Shown one piece after another: positions 56,884-64,000 of a DNA stretch of 64,000 nucleotides (position 1 is the stretch's first letter; each line of letters opens with the position of its first letter). Both the position numbers and the translations under genes were made by a program. Source of the DNA: Pseudomonas sp. Q11 (lineage in GTDB: Bacteria; Pseudomonadota; Gammaproteobacteria; Pseudomonadales; Pseudomonadaceae); the NCBI RefSeq assembly GCF_024494355.1, contig NZ_JAKNQY010000005.1, forward strand, positions 1 through 64,000, in the 5' to 3' direction. Below the pieces are notes generated by a model. It searched no databases. It saw only the letters and a list, made by a program, of their open reading frames with translations, and was not told the origin of the DNA.

Positions 56884-58209
56884 ATGACTCTGCGTAAATT
56901 CGCAGGGCTAGGAGCCCTGTTGTCCTTCGTAACGCCTGGCCTGGCCATGGCAGAAGAAGCGGCAGCCCCAGTCCTGAACTCCGGCGACACCGCCTGGATG
57001 CTCACTGCCACAATTCTTGTACTGTTCATGACCATTCCCGGCCTGGCGCTGTTCTACGGCGGTATGGTTCGGTCGAAAAACATTCTTTCCGTGATGATGC
57101 AATGCTTTGCCATTACCGGGCTGATCAGCATTCTGTGGGTCATTTACGGCTACAGCATTGCGTTCGACACCACGGGCATGGAGCAGGGCGTCGTCAACTT
57201 CAATTCGTTCGTCGGCGGTCTGAACAAGGCATTCCTGGCGGGCCTCACGCCCGATAGCCTGACTGGCCTGTTCCCTGAAGCGGTGTTCATTACCTTCCAG
57301 ATGACGTTCGCCATCATCACCCCGGCCCTGATCGTCGGTGCGTTTGCCGAGCGGATGAAGTTCTCCGCGATGCTGATCTTCATGGCCGTGTGGTTCACCC
57401 TGGTGTATGCACCGATTGCCCACATGGTCTGGTCCGGTGACGGCGGCCTGATGTGGGACTGGGGCGTGCTGGACTTCGCTGGCGGCACCGTGGTGCATAT
57501 CAACGCCGGTATCGCAGGCCTGGTGGCGTGCCTGGTACTGGGTAAGCGCAAAGGCTTCCCGACTACCCCGATGGCGCCGCATAACCTGGGTTACACCCTG
57601 ATGGGCGCGGCCATGCTGTGGGTTGGCTGGTTCGGCTTCAACGCAGGTTCCGCGATCGCGGCCAACGGCACCGCCGGCATGGCAATGCTGGTCACGCAGA
57701 TTGCAACCGCCGCTGCGGCGTTGGGCTGGATGTTCGCCGAGTGGATCACCCACGGCAAGCCAAGCGCACTGGGCATTGCCTCGGGTGTAGTGGCGGGTCT
57801 GGTTGCAATTACTCCGGCTGCCGGCACCGTGGGCCCGATGGGCGCCCTGGTGATCGGTCTGGCGGCGGGCGTGGTGTGCTTCTTCTGCGCCACTACCCTC
57901 AAGCGCAAAATGGGCTATGACGACTCTCTGGACGCCTTTGGCGTGCATGGTATCGGCGGTATCCTGGGCGCGATCCTGACCGGTGTGTTCGCAGCGCCGG
58001 CCCTGGGTGGCTTCGGCACCGTGACCGATATCGGCGCGCAAGTGTGGATTCAGCTCAAGGGTGTAGGCTTTACGGTGATCTACACCGCGATCGTCACCTT
58101 CATCATCCTCAAGGTTCTGGACGCCGTCATGGGTCTGCGTGTCTCCGAGGAAGAAGAAGCGGTCGGCCTGGACCTGGCCCAGCACAACGAACGTGGCTAC
58201 AATCTCTAA
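56884..58209 (+). CDS. amtB: Ammonium transporter AmtB
   Basis: A 441-residue ammonia channel with an N-terminal signal peptide (about 1-23) and 11 transmembrane helices. The pore histidines are His180 (APIAHMVWSGDGG) and His355 (AFGVHGIGG). The C-terminal tail VSEEEEAVGLDLAQHNERGY binds GlnK. It follows glnK with a CCAGGAGAAAACAAT ribosome site. Length is normal. Confidence 0.97.
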   Translation: MTLRKFAGLGALLSFVTPGLAMAEEAAAPVLNSGDTAWMLTATILVLFMTIPGLALFYGGMVRSKNILSVMMQCFAITGLISILWVIYGYSIAFDTTGMEQGVVNFNSFVGGLNKAFLAGLTPDSLTGLFPEAVFITFQMTFAIITPALIVGAFAERMKFSAMLIFMAVWFTLVYAPIAHMVWSGDGGLMWDWGVLDFAGGTVVHINAGIAGLVACLVLGKRKGFPTTPMAPHNLGYTLMGAAMLWVGWFGFNAGSAIAANGTAGMAMLVTQIATAAAALGWMFAEWITHGKPSALGIASGVVAGLVAITPAAGTVGPMGALVIGLAAGVVCFFCATTLKRKMGYDDSLDAFGVHGIGGILGAILTGVFAAPALGGFGTVTDIGAQVWIQLKGVGFTVIYTAIVTFIILKVLDAVMGLRVSEEEEAVGLDLAQHNERGYNL

Positions 58210-58218
58210 GCACACGCA

Positions 58219-58253
58219 ATAAAAAATGCCCGGTTCGCCGGGCATTTTTTTGT
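58219..58253 (+). terminator. terminator of glnK-amtB
   Basis: AAATGCCCGG and CCGGGCATTT form a perfect stem with a TTCG loop, followed by a T tract. Confidence 0.93.
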
Positions 58254-58421
58254 CTGGAGTTTGTCATTGCTCACAGGATGTGCCGGTTTTTCCGACGTCT
58301 TTTGTTATGTACGCGACATGGGTTTTTCTACTGTCATCGGCTTACACCAAAGCAGGGGTATTAGGCCCTTTGTTTTTTCCCAGAGCGCGCTAGAATGCGC
58401 GCCGAACGTGCGGAGATCTGT

Positions 58422-58847
58422 ATGTGGCAACAGACGCTGATAACCCTGCGGGCAAGGCCCCGGGGCTTTCATCTGGTAACGGACGAGTTGCTCGCCGGCC
58501 TGCCTGAACTCCGGGCATGTCGTGTCGGTCTGTTGCATCTGTGGCTGCAGCATACCTCGGCCTCGTTGACCATCAACGAGAACGCCGATCCGGCGGTGCG
58601 TCGAGACTTCGAACGATTTTTCAATCGGCTGATCCCACAAGGAACCGCCGATTATGAACACAACGACGAAGGCTTGGACGACCTCCCGGCGCACTTCAAG
58701 GCCAGCGTGCTGGGGTGTCAGCTTAGTTTGCCGGTTACGGCGGGACGGTTGGCATTGGGTACCTGGCAAGGTGTTTATCTGGGCGAGCACCGTGATCATG
58801 GCGGTGCTCGTAAAGTCCTCGCCACTTTGTACGGTGATGGGGCGTAA
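58422..58847 (+). CDS. YjbQ-family protein (UPF0047)
   Basis: A 141-residue protein of the YjbQ/UPF0047 family. The ATG at 58422 has a CGGAGATCTG ribosome site. Conserved: [37 protein letters not shown] and [17 protein letters not shown]. These contain the conserved His and Asp residues. Some members have thiamine-phosphate synthase activity in complementation tests, but the physiological role is not settled. Confidence 0.9.
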   Translation: MWQQTLITLRARPRGFHLVTDELLAGLPELRACRVGLLHLWLQHTSASLTINENADPAVRRDFERFFNRLIPQGTADYEHNDEGLDDLPAHFKASVLGCQLSLPVTAGRLALGTWQGVYLGEHRDHGGARKVLATLYGDGA

Positions 58848-58948
58848 CCGCTGATTGCCGGCGGATGTTGAATTTTTTCTGGCAGCCTTCGACAGACGGC
58901 GAAGCTGGGCTATAACTAATCTGCTTTTCGCAAGTCATGAGGTAGAAC

Positions 58949-59272
58949 ATGAGCGACGATGATCTGGAAAACGACGACCTCGAAGTAGGTGACGAAGACG
59001 AGGCCGAAGAAGGCCTGGAAGCGGCGGCTGAAGACGTTGCTGACGATGACGGGGCCGATGTACCGGCGCCAGCCGCCAAAGGCAAGGCCAAGGCGGCGGT
59101 ATCGGTCGACGAGTTGCCGAGCGTAGAGGCCAAGAACAAGGAGCGTGATGCACTCGCCAAGGCCATGGAAGAGTTCCTGGCCAGGGGCGGAAAGGTGCAG
59201 GAAGTGGAGGCCAACGTTGTTGCGGATCCGCCCAAGAAACCGGACAACAAGTACGGCAGCCGCCCGATCTGA
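58949..59272 (+). CDS. sutA: RNA polymerase-associated regulator SutA
   Basis: A 107-residue acidic protein. The N-terminal part (about 1-45) is a disordered, Asp/Glu-rich run (MSDDDLENDDLEVGDEDEAE). The conserved core is LPSVEAKNKERDALAKAMEE, FLARGGKVQEVEANVVADPP, KKPDNKYGSRPI. It matches P. aeruginosa SutA, which binds RNA polymerase and sustains expression in slow growth. Here it stands after a YjbQ-family gene and before a terminator. Confidence 0.92.
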   Translation: MSDDDLENDDLEVGDEDEAEEGLEAAAEDVADDDGADVPAPAAKGKAKAAVSVDELPSVEAKNKERDALAKAMEEFLARGGKVQEVEANVVADPPKKPDNKYGSRPI

Positions 59273-59291
59273 GCATCTGCTTCTTGCTTGC

Positions 59292-59324
59292 TGAAAAAGC
59301 CCGCCGTCGCTGCGGGCTTTTTCA
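59292..59324 (+). terminator. terminator after sutA
   Basis: TGAAAAAGCCCGC and GCGGGCTTTTTCA form a 13-pair stem with a CGTCGCT loop. The A and T runs suit both strands. Confidence 0.92.
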
Positions 59325-59360
59325 TGGGCGTGATTCTATTTCCAAGCCAGGCACACCCCT

Positions 59361-59449
59361 TGTGGGAGCGAGCCTGCTCGCGATAGCGATCCATCTGTCA
59401 CATCGATGCTGGATGTGCCATCGCTATCGCGAGCAGGCTCGCTCCCACA
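59361..59449. repeat. REP doublet, TGTGGGAGCGAGCCTGC type
   Basis: Inverted TGTGGGAGCGAGCCTGCTCG and CGAGCAGGCTCGCTCCCACA units about 42 bases apart, between the sutA terminator and the hydrolase gene. Confidence 0.85.
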
Positions 59450-59481
59450 ATTTGGGCTCTGGTGGCCACAAAGCAGGCGGT

Positions 59482-60186
59482 TCAGGGTTGGCTGTGCCAC
59501 CCCGTCAGCAACCCCGGCAGCTCGGTCAGGCTGCGAATCTCTGCATCCGGTGCACGCTCGGCATCCCAGGCTTTACCCGCCGGATTGAACCAGATTGCCC
59601 GCAAGCCAGCCTGTTGGGCGCCGGCGATGTCGTCACCCGGATGATCGCCAATGTGCACGGCGGTTTGCGCCGTGGCGCCGCCGCGTTGCAAGGCTTCGTG
59701 GAACAGCCTGGCGTCAGGCTTGGCGATGCCGATGTCCTCGGCGCACAGGGCGAACTTGAAATAATCCGCCAGTCCCAGGCGACGTACATCGGCGTTGCCA
59801 TTGGTGACCACGCCGAGGGCGAAATGGTTGGCCAGAACTTCCAGCGTAGGCTGCACCTCGGGAAAGATTTCCAGTTGGTGACGGGCGTGCAGGAACGTTT
59901 CGAACGCTTCGTCCGCCAGTTCCGAGGCTCGCCACTGGTCATAACCTGCGTCTTGCAATGCACGGAACAGTACCCGTCGGCGCAGTGCGCTGATGCGGTG
60001 TTTCAGGCCGGGTTCTTCGCGCAGCACTTGCTCGCGAATGGTAAAAAGGTGCTCCACCGGCACACTGCCCAGGGTCGGGGCGTTGTCGGTCAGCCATTGG
60101 CGTAATACGGCTTCGGCGCTGGCGATCACCGGGGCTGTGTCCCACAGGGTGTCGTCGAGGTCGAAAGTGATGAGCTCGATGGTCAT
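59482..60186 (-). CDS. HAD-superfamily hydrolase
   Basis: A 234-residue HAD hydrolase. The nucleophile motif is [17 protein letters not shown] (Asp9 and Asp11), followed by [14 protein letters not shown] and the acidic motif [20 protein letters not shown]. It resembles the YigB type, which has FMN or sugar-phosphate phosphatase activity in E. coli. Its ATG overlaps the xerC stop by 4 bases; last gene of the lysA-side run. Confidence 0.9.
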   Translation of the reverse strand: MTIELITFDLDDTLWDTAPVIASAEAVLRQWLTDNAPTLGSVPVEHLFTIREQVLREEPGLKHRISALRRRVLFRALQDAGYDQWRASELADEAFETFLHARHQLEIFPEVQPTLEVLANHFALGVVTNGNADVRRLGLADYFKFALCAEDIGIAKPDARLFHEALQRGGATAQTAVHIGDHPGDDIAGAQQAGLRAIWFNPAGKAWDAERAPDAEIRSLTELPGLLTGWHSQP

Positions 60187-61085
60187 GATTCGTCGCCCTT
60201 GATGCGTTTGGCCCTGGGATGGGCATTGTCATAGACCGTCGCCAGGTGCTGGAAGTCCAGGTGGGTATAGATCTGTGTGGTCTTGATGTCCGAGTGACCG
60301 AGCAGCTCCTGGACGGCGCGCAGGTCCTGGGAAGACTCCAGCAGGTGGCTGGCAAAGGAATGCCTGAGCATGTGGGGATGCAGGTTTTGTCCCAGCTCGC
60401 GTTCACCAGCGGCTTTGACCCGCACCTGGATCGCCCGCGGGCCGAGGCGCCGGCCTTGTTGGCTGACAAATACCGCGTCGTCGGCCGGGTTGGTCAGCGC
60501 CCGCAACGGCAGCCACAGCTCCAGGGCCTCACGGGCTTTGCGGCCAACGGGCAGCAAACGTGTCTTGCTACCCTTGCCCAGCACTTGGACCATGCCATCG
60601 GCCAGGTCCAGTTGATCCAGGTTAAGCCCCGTCAGTTCGGAAAGGCGCAGGCCGGAGGAATAGAACAATTCGAGAATCGCCTGGTCCCGTCGCGCCAGGA
60701 AGTCATCCTCGACGGCGCCTTCCAGCAATTGCAGGGCCCGGTCGGTGTCCAGCGTCTTGGGCAATCGGCGTTCGCCCTTGGGCGGTGCCAGGCCGGTGGC
60801 CGGGTCGTGATCGCACAACCCTTCGCGGTTGAGGTAGTGGTACAGGCCCCGCACTGCTGATAACAGTCGCGCCAGGCTGCGGGAAGATTGCCCTTGTTGA
60901 TGAAGGCGGGCGACCAGGCTGCGCAGGCGCTGGATGTCCAGGGCTGCCCAACTGGCGATGTTTTGCTTCTGGCACCAGGCCAAGACTTTTTCCAGGTCGC
61001 GGCGATAGGCCGACAGCGTGTGAGGCGACACCTGGCGCTCACTGCGCAGGTGTTCGCAGTAGGCGTCCAGCTGTCGTTCCATCAT
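60183..61085 (-). CDS. xerC: Tyrosine recombinase XerC
   Basis: A 300-residue tyrosine recombinase. The catalytic set is Arg147, Lys171, His238, Arg241, His264 and Tyr273 ([50 protein letters not shown]). It resolves chromosome dimers at dif with XerD. A start at 61082 is equally possible. The stop of the DUF484 gene overlaps its ATG. A conserved pseudomonad position (sss). Confidence 0.96.
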   Translation of the reverse strand: MMERQLDAYCEHLRSERQVSPHTLSAYRRDLEKVLAWCQKQNIASWAALDIQRLRSLVARLHQQGQSSRSLARLLSAVRGLYHYLNREGLCDHDPATGLAPPKGERRLPKTLDTDRALQLLEGAVEDDFLARRDQAILELFYSSGLRLSELTGLNLDQLDLADGMVQVLGKGSKTRLLPVGRKAREALELWLPLRALTNPADDAVFVSQQGRRLGPRAIQVRVKAAGERELGQNLHPHMLRHSFASHLLESSQDLRAVQELLGHSDIKTTQIYTHLDFQHLATVYDNAHPRAKRIKGDES

Positions 61086-61807
61086 CAGCGTACCGAGCGC
61101 AGTGAACCAGTCATGCGCGGCAGGACCCGGCCGGTGACTTCGGCGATGTAGCTTAAAAACAATGTGCCCACCGAGCTTTTGTAGTGTTGCGGATCACGGC
61201 TGGCAATGGCCAGCACGCCATGTACGCCCTGGTGGGCGATGGCGACGACAGCGGTGGAGCCGATCTGCTTGCGCTGTTCTTCGCCGAAGAGGAAGTCCAG
61301 CTCATGTTCGCGCAGGCTGCCGCTGACGCTCTTGTCTTCCGTGAGCAAGCCGCCGATGGCTGTCTGTGCATCGGCGTGGGTTACCCAGCGCCCCACTGGC
61401 ATGGCGTTATCGCCAAACAGGATCAGGCTGACAAAAGGCACCTGGAAATCCTGGCGCAGACTGTCTTCGACACTCATCACCAGGTCTTCGAGGGTGCTGG
61501 CATCCATTAGCGCCAGGATCAACCGACGGGTCTTGTCGAAGAGCCGATCGTTATCCCGGGCCACGTCCATCAGGTGTGAAAGACGATGGCGCATGTCGAT
61601 GTTGCGCTCGCGCAGGATCTTCATCTGATGCTCCACCAGCGACACGGTGTCGCCGCGCCGGTGGGGGATGCGCATCGTCGCCAGCAGTTCTTCATGCTCG
61701 ACGAAGAAGTCCGGGTGAGCCTCCAGATAAGCGGCCACCGCTGCGGCATCCGGATGGCTGGAGGATTCGTCGGGCTGTGGGGCTGGAACCTGTGGCTTGT
61801 CGGTCAT
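61085..61807 (-). CDS. DUF484 family protein
   Basis: A 240-residue cytosolic protein with DUF484, a GAF-like fold. Visible parts are [40 protein letters not shown], a helix about residues 50-100, and [20 protein letters not shown]. Function unknown. Always next to xerC in related species. Stop/start overlap with xerC indicates translational coupling. It starts 13 bases after dapF ends. Confidence 0.9.
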   Translation of the reverse strand: MTDKPQVPAPQPDESSSHPDAAAVAAYLEAHPDFFVEHEELLATMRIPHRRGDTVSLVEHQMKILRERNIDMRHRLSHLMDVARDNDRLFDKTRRLILALMDASTLEDLVMSVEDSLRQDFQVPFVSLILFGDNAMPVGRWVTHADAQTAIGGLLTEDKSVSGSLREHELDFLFGEEQRKQIGSTAVVAIAHQGVHGVLAIASRDPQHYKSSVGTLFLSYIAEVTGRVLPRMTGSLRSVR

Positions 61808-61820
61808 GGGTTTGACTCAC

Positions 61821-62651
61821 TCAAAGACGAACTTGTCCTTCGTATACACGTACTGCCGGTCCGGTCATCAGCACCGGTTGACCAGGGCCTGCCCATTCGA
61901 TGGACAGGCGTCCGCCGGGCAGGTCGATCAGCAAAGGCGAATCCATCCACCCCTGGCTGATCGCGGCGACTGCCGCCGCGCAGGCGCCGGTGCCGCACGC
62001 CTGGGTTTCCCCGGCACCGCGTTCCCAGACGCGCAATTGCGCACGGTGACGGTCGATGACCTGCAGGAAACCGACATTCACCCGCGCGGGGAAGCGCGGA
62101 TGATTTTCGATCTTCGGTCCCAGCTCATGCACCGGCGCGCTGTTGATATCGCTGACGCGCAAGACGGCATGGGGGTTGCCCATGGACACGGCCGCCAAAT
62201 CCACTGTGATGTCGTCGACCTCCAACGGATAGCTCAAGGCCTGGGCCGGCGCTTCGAACGGAATGTCCGCCGGTATCAAGCGCGGGGCACCCATGTTGAC
62301 GCCGATCTGGCCGTCGCTGCGTACATCCAGTTCGATGATGCCGCTTTTAGTCTCGACCCGAATCTGCCGTTTGGCGGTCAGGCGTTTGTCCAGCACGAAG
62401 CGGGCGAAGCAGCGCGCGCCGTTGCCGCACTGCTCGACTTCCGAACCATCGGCGTTGAAGATCCGGTAACGGAAGTCCACGTCCGGGTTGTTTGGTGCCT
62501 CGACGATCAGCAATTGGTCGAAGCCGATACCGGTGTGCCGGTCGCCCCATTGTTTGGCATGCTTGGGCAGGATGTGCGCGTGCTGGCTGACCAGGTCGAG
62601 GACCATGAAGTCATTGCCCAGGCCGTGCATCTTGGTAAAACGCAGCAGCAT
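61821..62651 (-). CDS. dapF: Diaminopimelate epimerase
   Basis: A 276-residue epimerase that converts LL- to meso-diaminopimelate. Start [20 protein letters not shown] at 62651; the longer frame is not supported. The two catalytic cysteines are Cys75 ([13 protein letters not shown]) and Cys219 ([16 protein letters not shown]). It follows lysA by 4 bases. It links lysine and peptidoglycan synthesis. Confidence 0.97.
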   Translation of the reverse strand: MLLRFTKMHGLGNDFMVLDLVSQHAHILPKHAKQWGDRHTGIGFDQLLIVEAPNNPDVDFRYRIFNADGSEVEQCGNGARCFARFVLDKRLTAKRQIRVETKSGIIELDVRSDGQIGVNMGAPRLIPADIPFEAPAQALSYPLEVDDITVDLAAVSMGNPHAVLRVSDINSAPVHELGPKIENHPRFPARVNVGFLQVIDRHRAQLRVWERGAGETQACGTGACAAAVAAISQGWMDSPLLIDLPGGRLSIEWAGPGQPVLMTGPAVRVYEGQVRL

Positions 62652-62655
62652 GGTT

Positions 62656-63903
62656 TTACTCCGGCAGCAGGCTTTCGCCGGCAAACAACTCGGCTACCGT
62701 CTCGCGGCGACGCACTTCGAATGCCTGATCACCGTCCACCAGCACTTCGGCGCAGCGGCCGCGGGTGTTGTAGTTGGAACTCATGACAAACCCGTAGGCA
62801 CCGGCCGAATGCACGGCTAGCAGATCGCCTTCTTCCAGCGCCAGTTCCCGACCTTTGGCCAGGAAGTCACCGGTTTCGCAGATCGGGCCGACAATATCGT
62901 AGCTGCGGGTGGCGGTATCACGAGGGCGCACTGCGGTGACGTCCATCCAGGCCTGGTACAGCGCCGGGCGGATCAGGTCGTTCATCGCCGCATCGACGAT
63001 GGCGAAATCCTTGTGCTCGGTGTGCTTGAGGTATTCGACCTGGGTCAACAGTACGCCGGCATTGGCAACGATGTAGCGGCCCGGTTCGAACATCAGGGCC
63101 AGGTCGCGACCGTCGAGGCGTTCACGCACAGTCTTGATGTAGTCGGCCACCAGCGGTGGCTCTTCGTCGCGGTAGCGCACGCCGACGCCGCCGCCCAGGT
63201 CGATGTGACGCAGGTAGATGCCGCAGTCGCCGAGGCGGTCGACCAGCGCCAGCAGGCGGTCGAGAGCATCGATGAAAGGTTCGAGGGTGGTCAGTTGCGA
63301 ACCGATGTGGCAATCGACGCCCAGCACTTCCAGGTTCGGCAGTTGGGCGGCGCGTACGTACACATCCTCGGCGTCGGCAATGGCGATGCCGAACTTGTTT
63401 TCCTTGAGTCCGGTGGAAATGTACGGGTGGGTGCCGGCGTCGACGTCCGGGTTCACGCGCAGGGAGATCGGCGCGCGGACGCCCAGCTCGGCAGCGACCA
63501 GTTGCAGGCGCTCCAGCTCATCGGTGGATTCGATGTTGAAACAGTGCACCCCCACTTCCAGGGCGCGACGCATGTCTTCACGGGTCTTGCCGACGCCGGA
63601 AAAAACGATTTTGTCGGCGCTGCCGCCAGCGGCCAGCACGCGTTCGAGCTCTCCCCCGGAAACGATGTCAAAACCGGCGCCCAGGCGTGCCAGGACGTTG
63701 AGTACGCCGAGGTTGGAGTTGGCTTTTACGGCGAAACACACCAGGTGCGGCATACCGACGAGCGCATCGGCGAAGGCCAGATATTGAGCTTCGATATGTG
63801 CACGGGAATAAACGTAGGTTGGTGTGCCGAAACGTTCCGCGAGCGCGGACAGGGCAACCCCTTCCGCGAACAGCTCCCCGCCACGGTAGTTAAAAGCGTC
63901 CAT
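62656..63903 (-). CDS. lysA: Diaminopimelate decarboxylase
   Basis: A 415-residue PLP enzyme that makes L-lysine from meso-DAP. Lys60 in [15 protein letters not shown] is the PLP lysine. Others are [15 protein letters not shown] and [20 protein letters not shown]. Starts [20 protein letters not shown] with an AAGGGAACGCC ribosome site, 9 bases after lptM. dapF follows within 4 bases. Confidence 0.97.
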   Translation of the reverse strand: MDAFNYRGGELFAEGVALSALAERFGTPTYVYSRAHIEAQYLAFADALVGMPHLVCFAVKANSNLGVLNVLARLGAGFDIVSGGELERVLAAGGSADKIVFSGVGKTREDMRRALEVGVHCFNIESTDELERLQLVAAELGVRAPISLRVNPDVDAGTHPYISTGLKENKFGIAIADAEDVYVRAAQLPNLEVLGVDCHIGSQLTTLEPFIDALDRLLALVDRLGDCGIYLRHIDLGGGVGVRYRDEEPPLVADYIKTVRERLDGRDLALMFEPGRYIVANAGVLLTQVEYLKHTEHKDFAIVDAAMNDLIRPALYQAWMDVTAVRPRDTATRSYDIVGPICETGDFLAKGRELALEEGDLLAVHSAGAYGFVMSSNYNTRGRCAEVLVDGDQAFEVRRRETVAELFAGESLLPE

Positions 63904-63912
63904 GGCGTTCCC

Positions 63913-64000
63913 TTAATAAGTGGTGTGGGTATCGTGCGCGTGGGGCTTGGATTGCGACGATTTGGCCTGTTCTTCAGGGGATTTGCTGTCATCGGGCAGG
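63913..64000 (-). CDS. lptM: LptM-type small lipoprotein (LppL), C-terminal part
   Basis: The last 29 codons of a minus-strand gene whose start is outside the window. The visible end LPDDSKSPEEQAKSSQSKPH then AHDTHTTY matches the tail of the GPLYLPD lipoprotein family (LppL, YifL/LptM). In E. coli LptM aids LptD assembly. It lies 9 bases ahead of lysA, the standard arrangement. The lipobox is outside the window, so the call rests on the tail and position. Confidence 0.8.
   Translation of the reverse strand, partial: LPDDSKSPEEQAKSSQSKPHAHDTHTTY

Noticed and set aside
60183..61085. XerC as evidence of an integron or phage
   Set aside because: It is in the conserved lysA-dapF-xerC run and matches the housekeeping XerC, not an integrase next to an att site.

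Overview
The window is chromosomal core DNA of a fluorescent Pseudomonas, most likely of the P. fluorescens group. The markers are Crc, AlgC, an OxyR-RecG pair, the DadR/DadA/RidA/DadX block with PauR beside it, SutA, and many copies of fluorescent-pseudomonad REP palindromes. From memory, gene order largely follows P. aeruginosa PAO1 from the recG/oxyR region to lysA, read in reverse. No tRNA, rRNA, CRISPR array, insertion sequence or prophage is visible.

Layout. 1-1212: the start of a DUF6124 gene with a structured leader, then a small SCP2-like protein. 1227-5711: a YbaK-HDOD protein, then oxyR-recG (minus strand). 6004-8177: an exbB-exbD-tonB energy-transduction operon. 8366-10572: an epimerase-like protein, a lipoprotein and RidA. 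10600-14692: yicC, gmk, rpoZ, spoT (minus). 14974-17777: rph, a DUF4870 protein, crc, pyrE. 17971-22227: coaBC-dut-algC-argB (minus). 22373-25569: radC, an orphan peptide-type binding protein, rpmB-rpmG. 25773-38936: amine, polyamine and D-alanine catabolism (cupin, KauB-type dehydrogenase, PuuB-type oxidase, DadR, DadA, RidA, DadX, PauR), interleaved with an MFS transporter, a phospholipase-D-type lipoprotein, a MocR regulator and a YkgJ-type protein. 39108-44460: cytochrome c5, a CoA transferase/hydrolase, xpt, rep. 44737-51093: a GGDEF-EAL protein, a MATE transporter, a LysR regulator and a chemoreceptor. 51606-56099: a periplasmic DUF4432 protein, comM, a TylF-type methyltransferase on AT-richer DNA, ubiK. 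56512-59272: glnK-amtB, a YjbQ-family protein, sutA. 59482-64000: the minus-strand run lptM-lysA-dapF-DUF484-xerC-HAD hydrolase.

How the parts connect. KauB, the PuuB-type oxidase and PauR belong to polyamine catabolism. DadA, RidA and DadX convert L-alanine through D-alanine to pyruvate, with RidA placed to remove the imine intermediate. RpoZ, SpoT and SutA link transcription to starvation, Crc to carbon catabolite control, and GlnK-AmtB to nitrogen.

Most of the window is conserved core. The less explained parts are non-coding: a structured leader with a small ORF before DUF6124 (94-236), a three-copy CTGTAT operator candidate between a MocR gene and a DUF1127 gene (32339-32433), a Cra-type operator inside a promoter before the DUF4432 gene (51546-51574), mutually exclusive stems in the rpmB leader, and compound REP arrays. 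One small AT-rich island carries the TylF-type methyltransferase (54440-55680).
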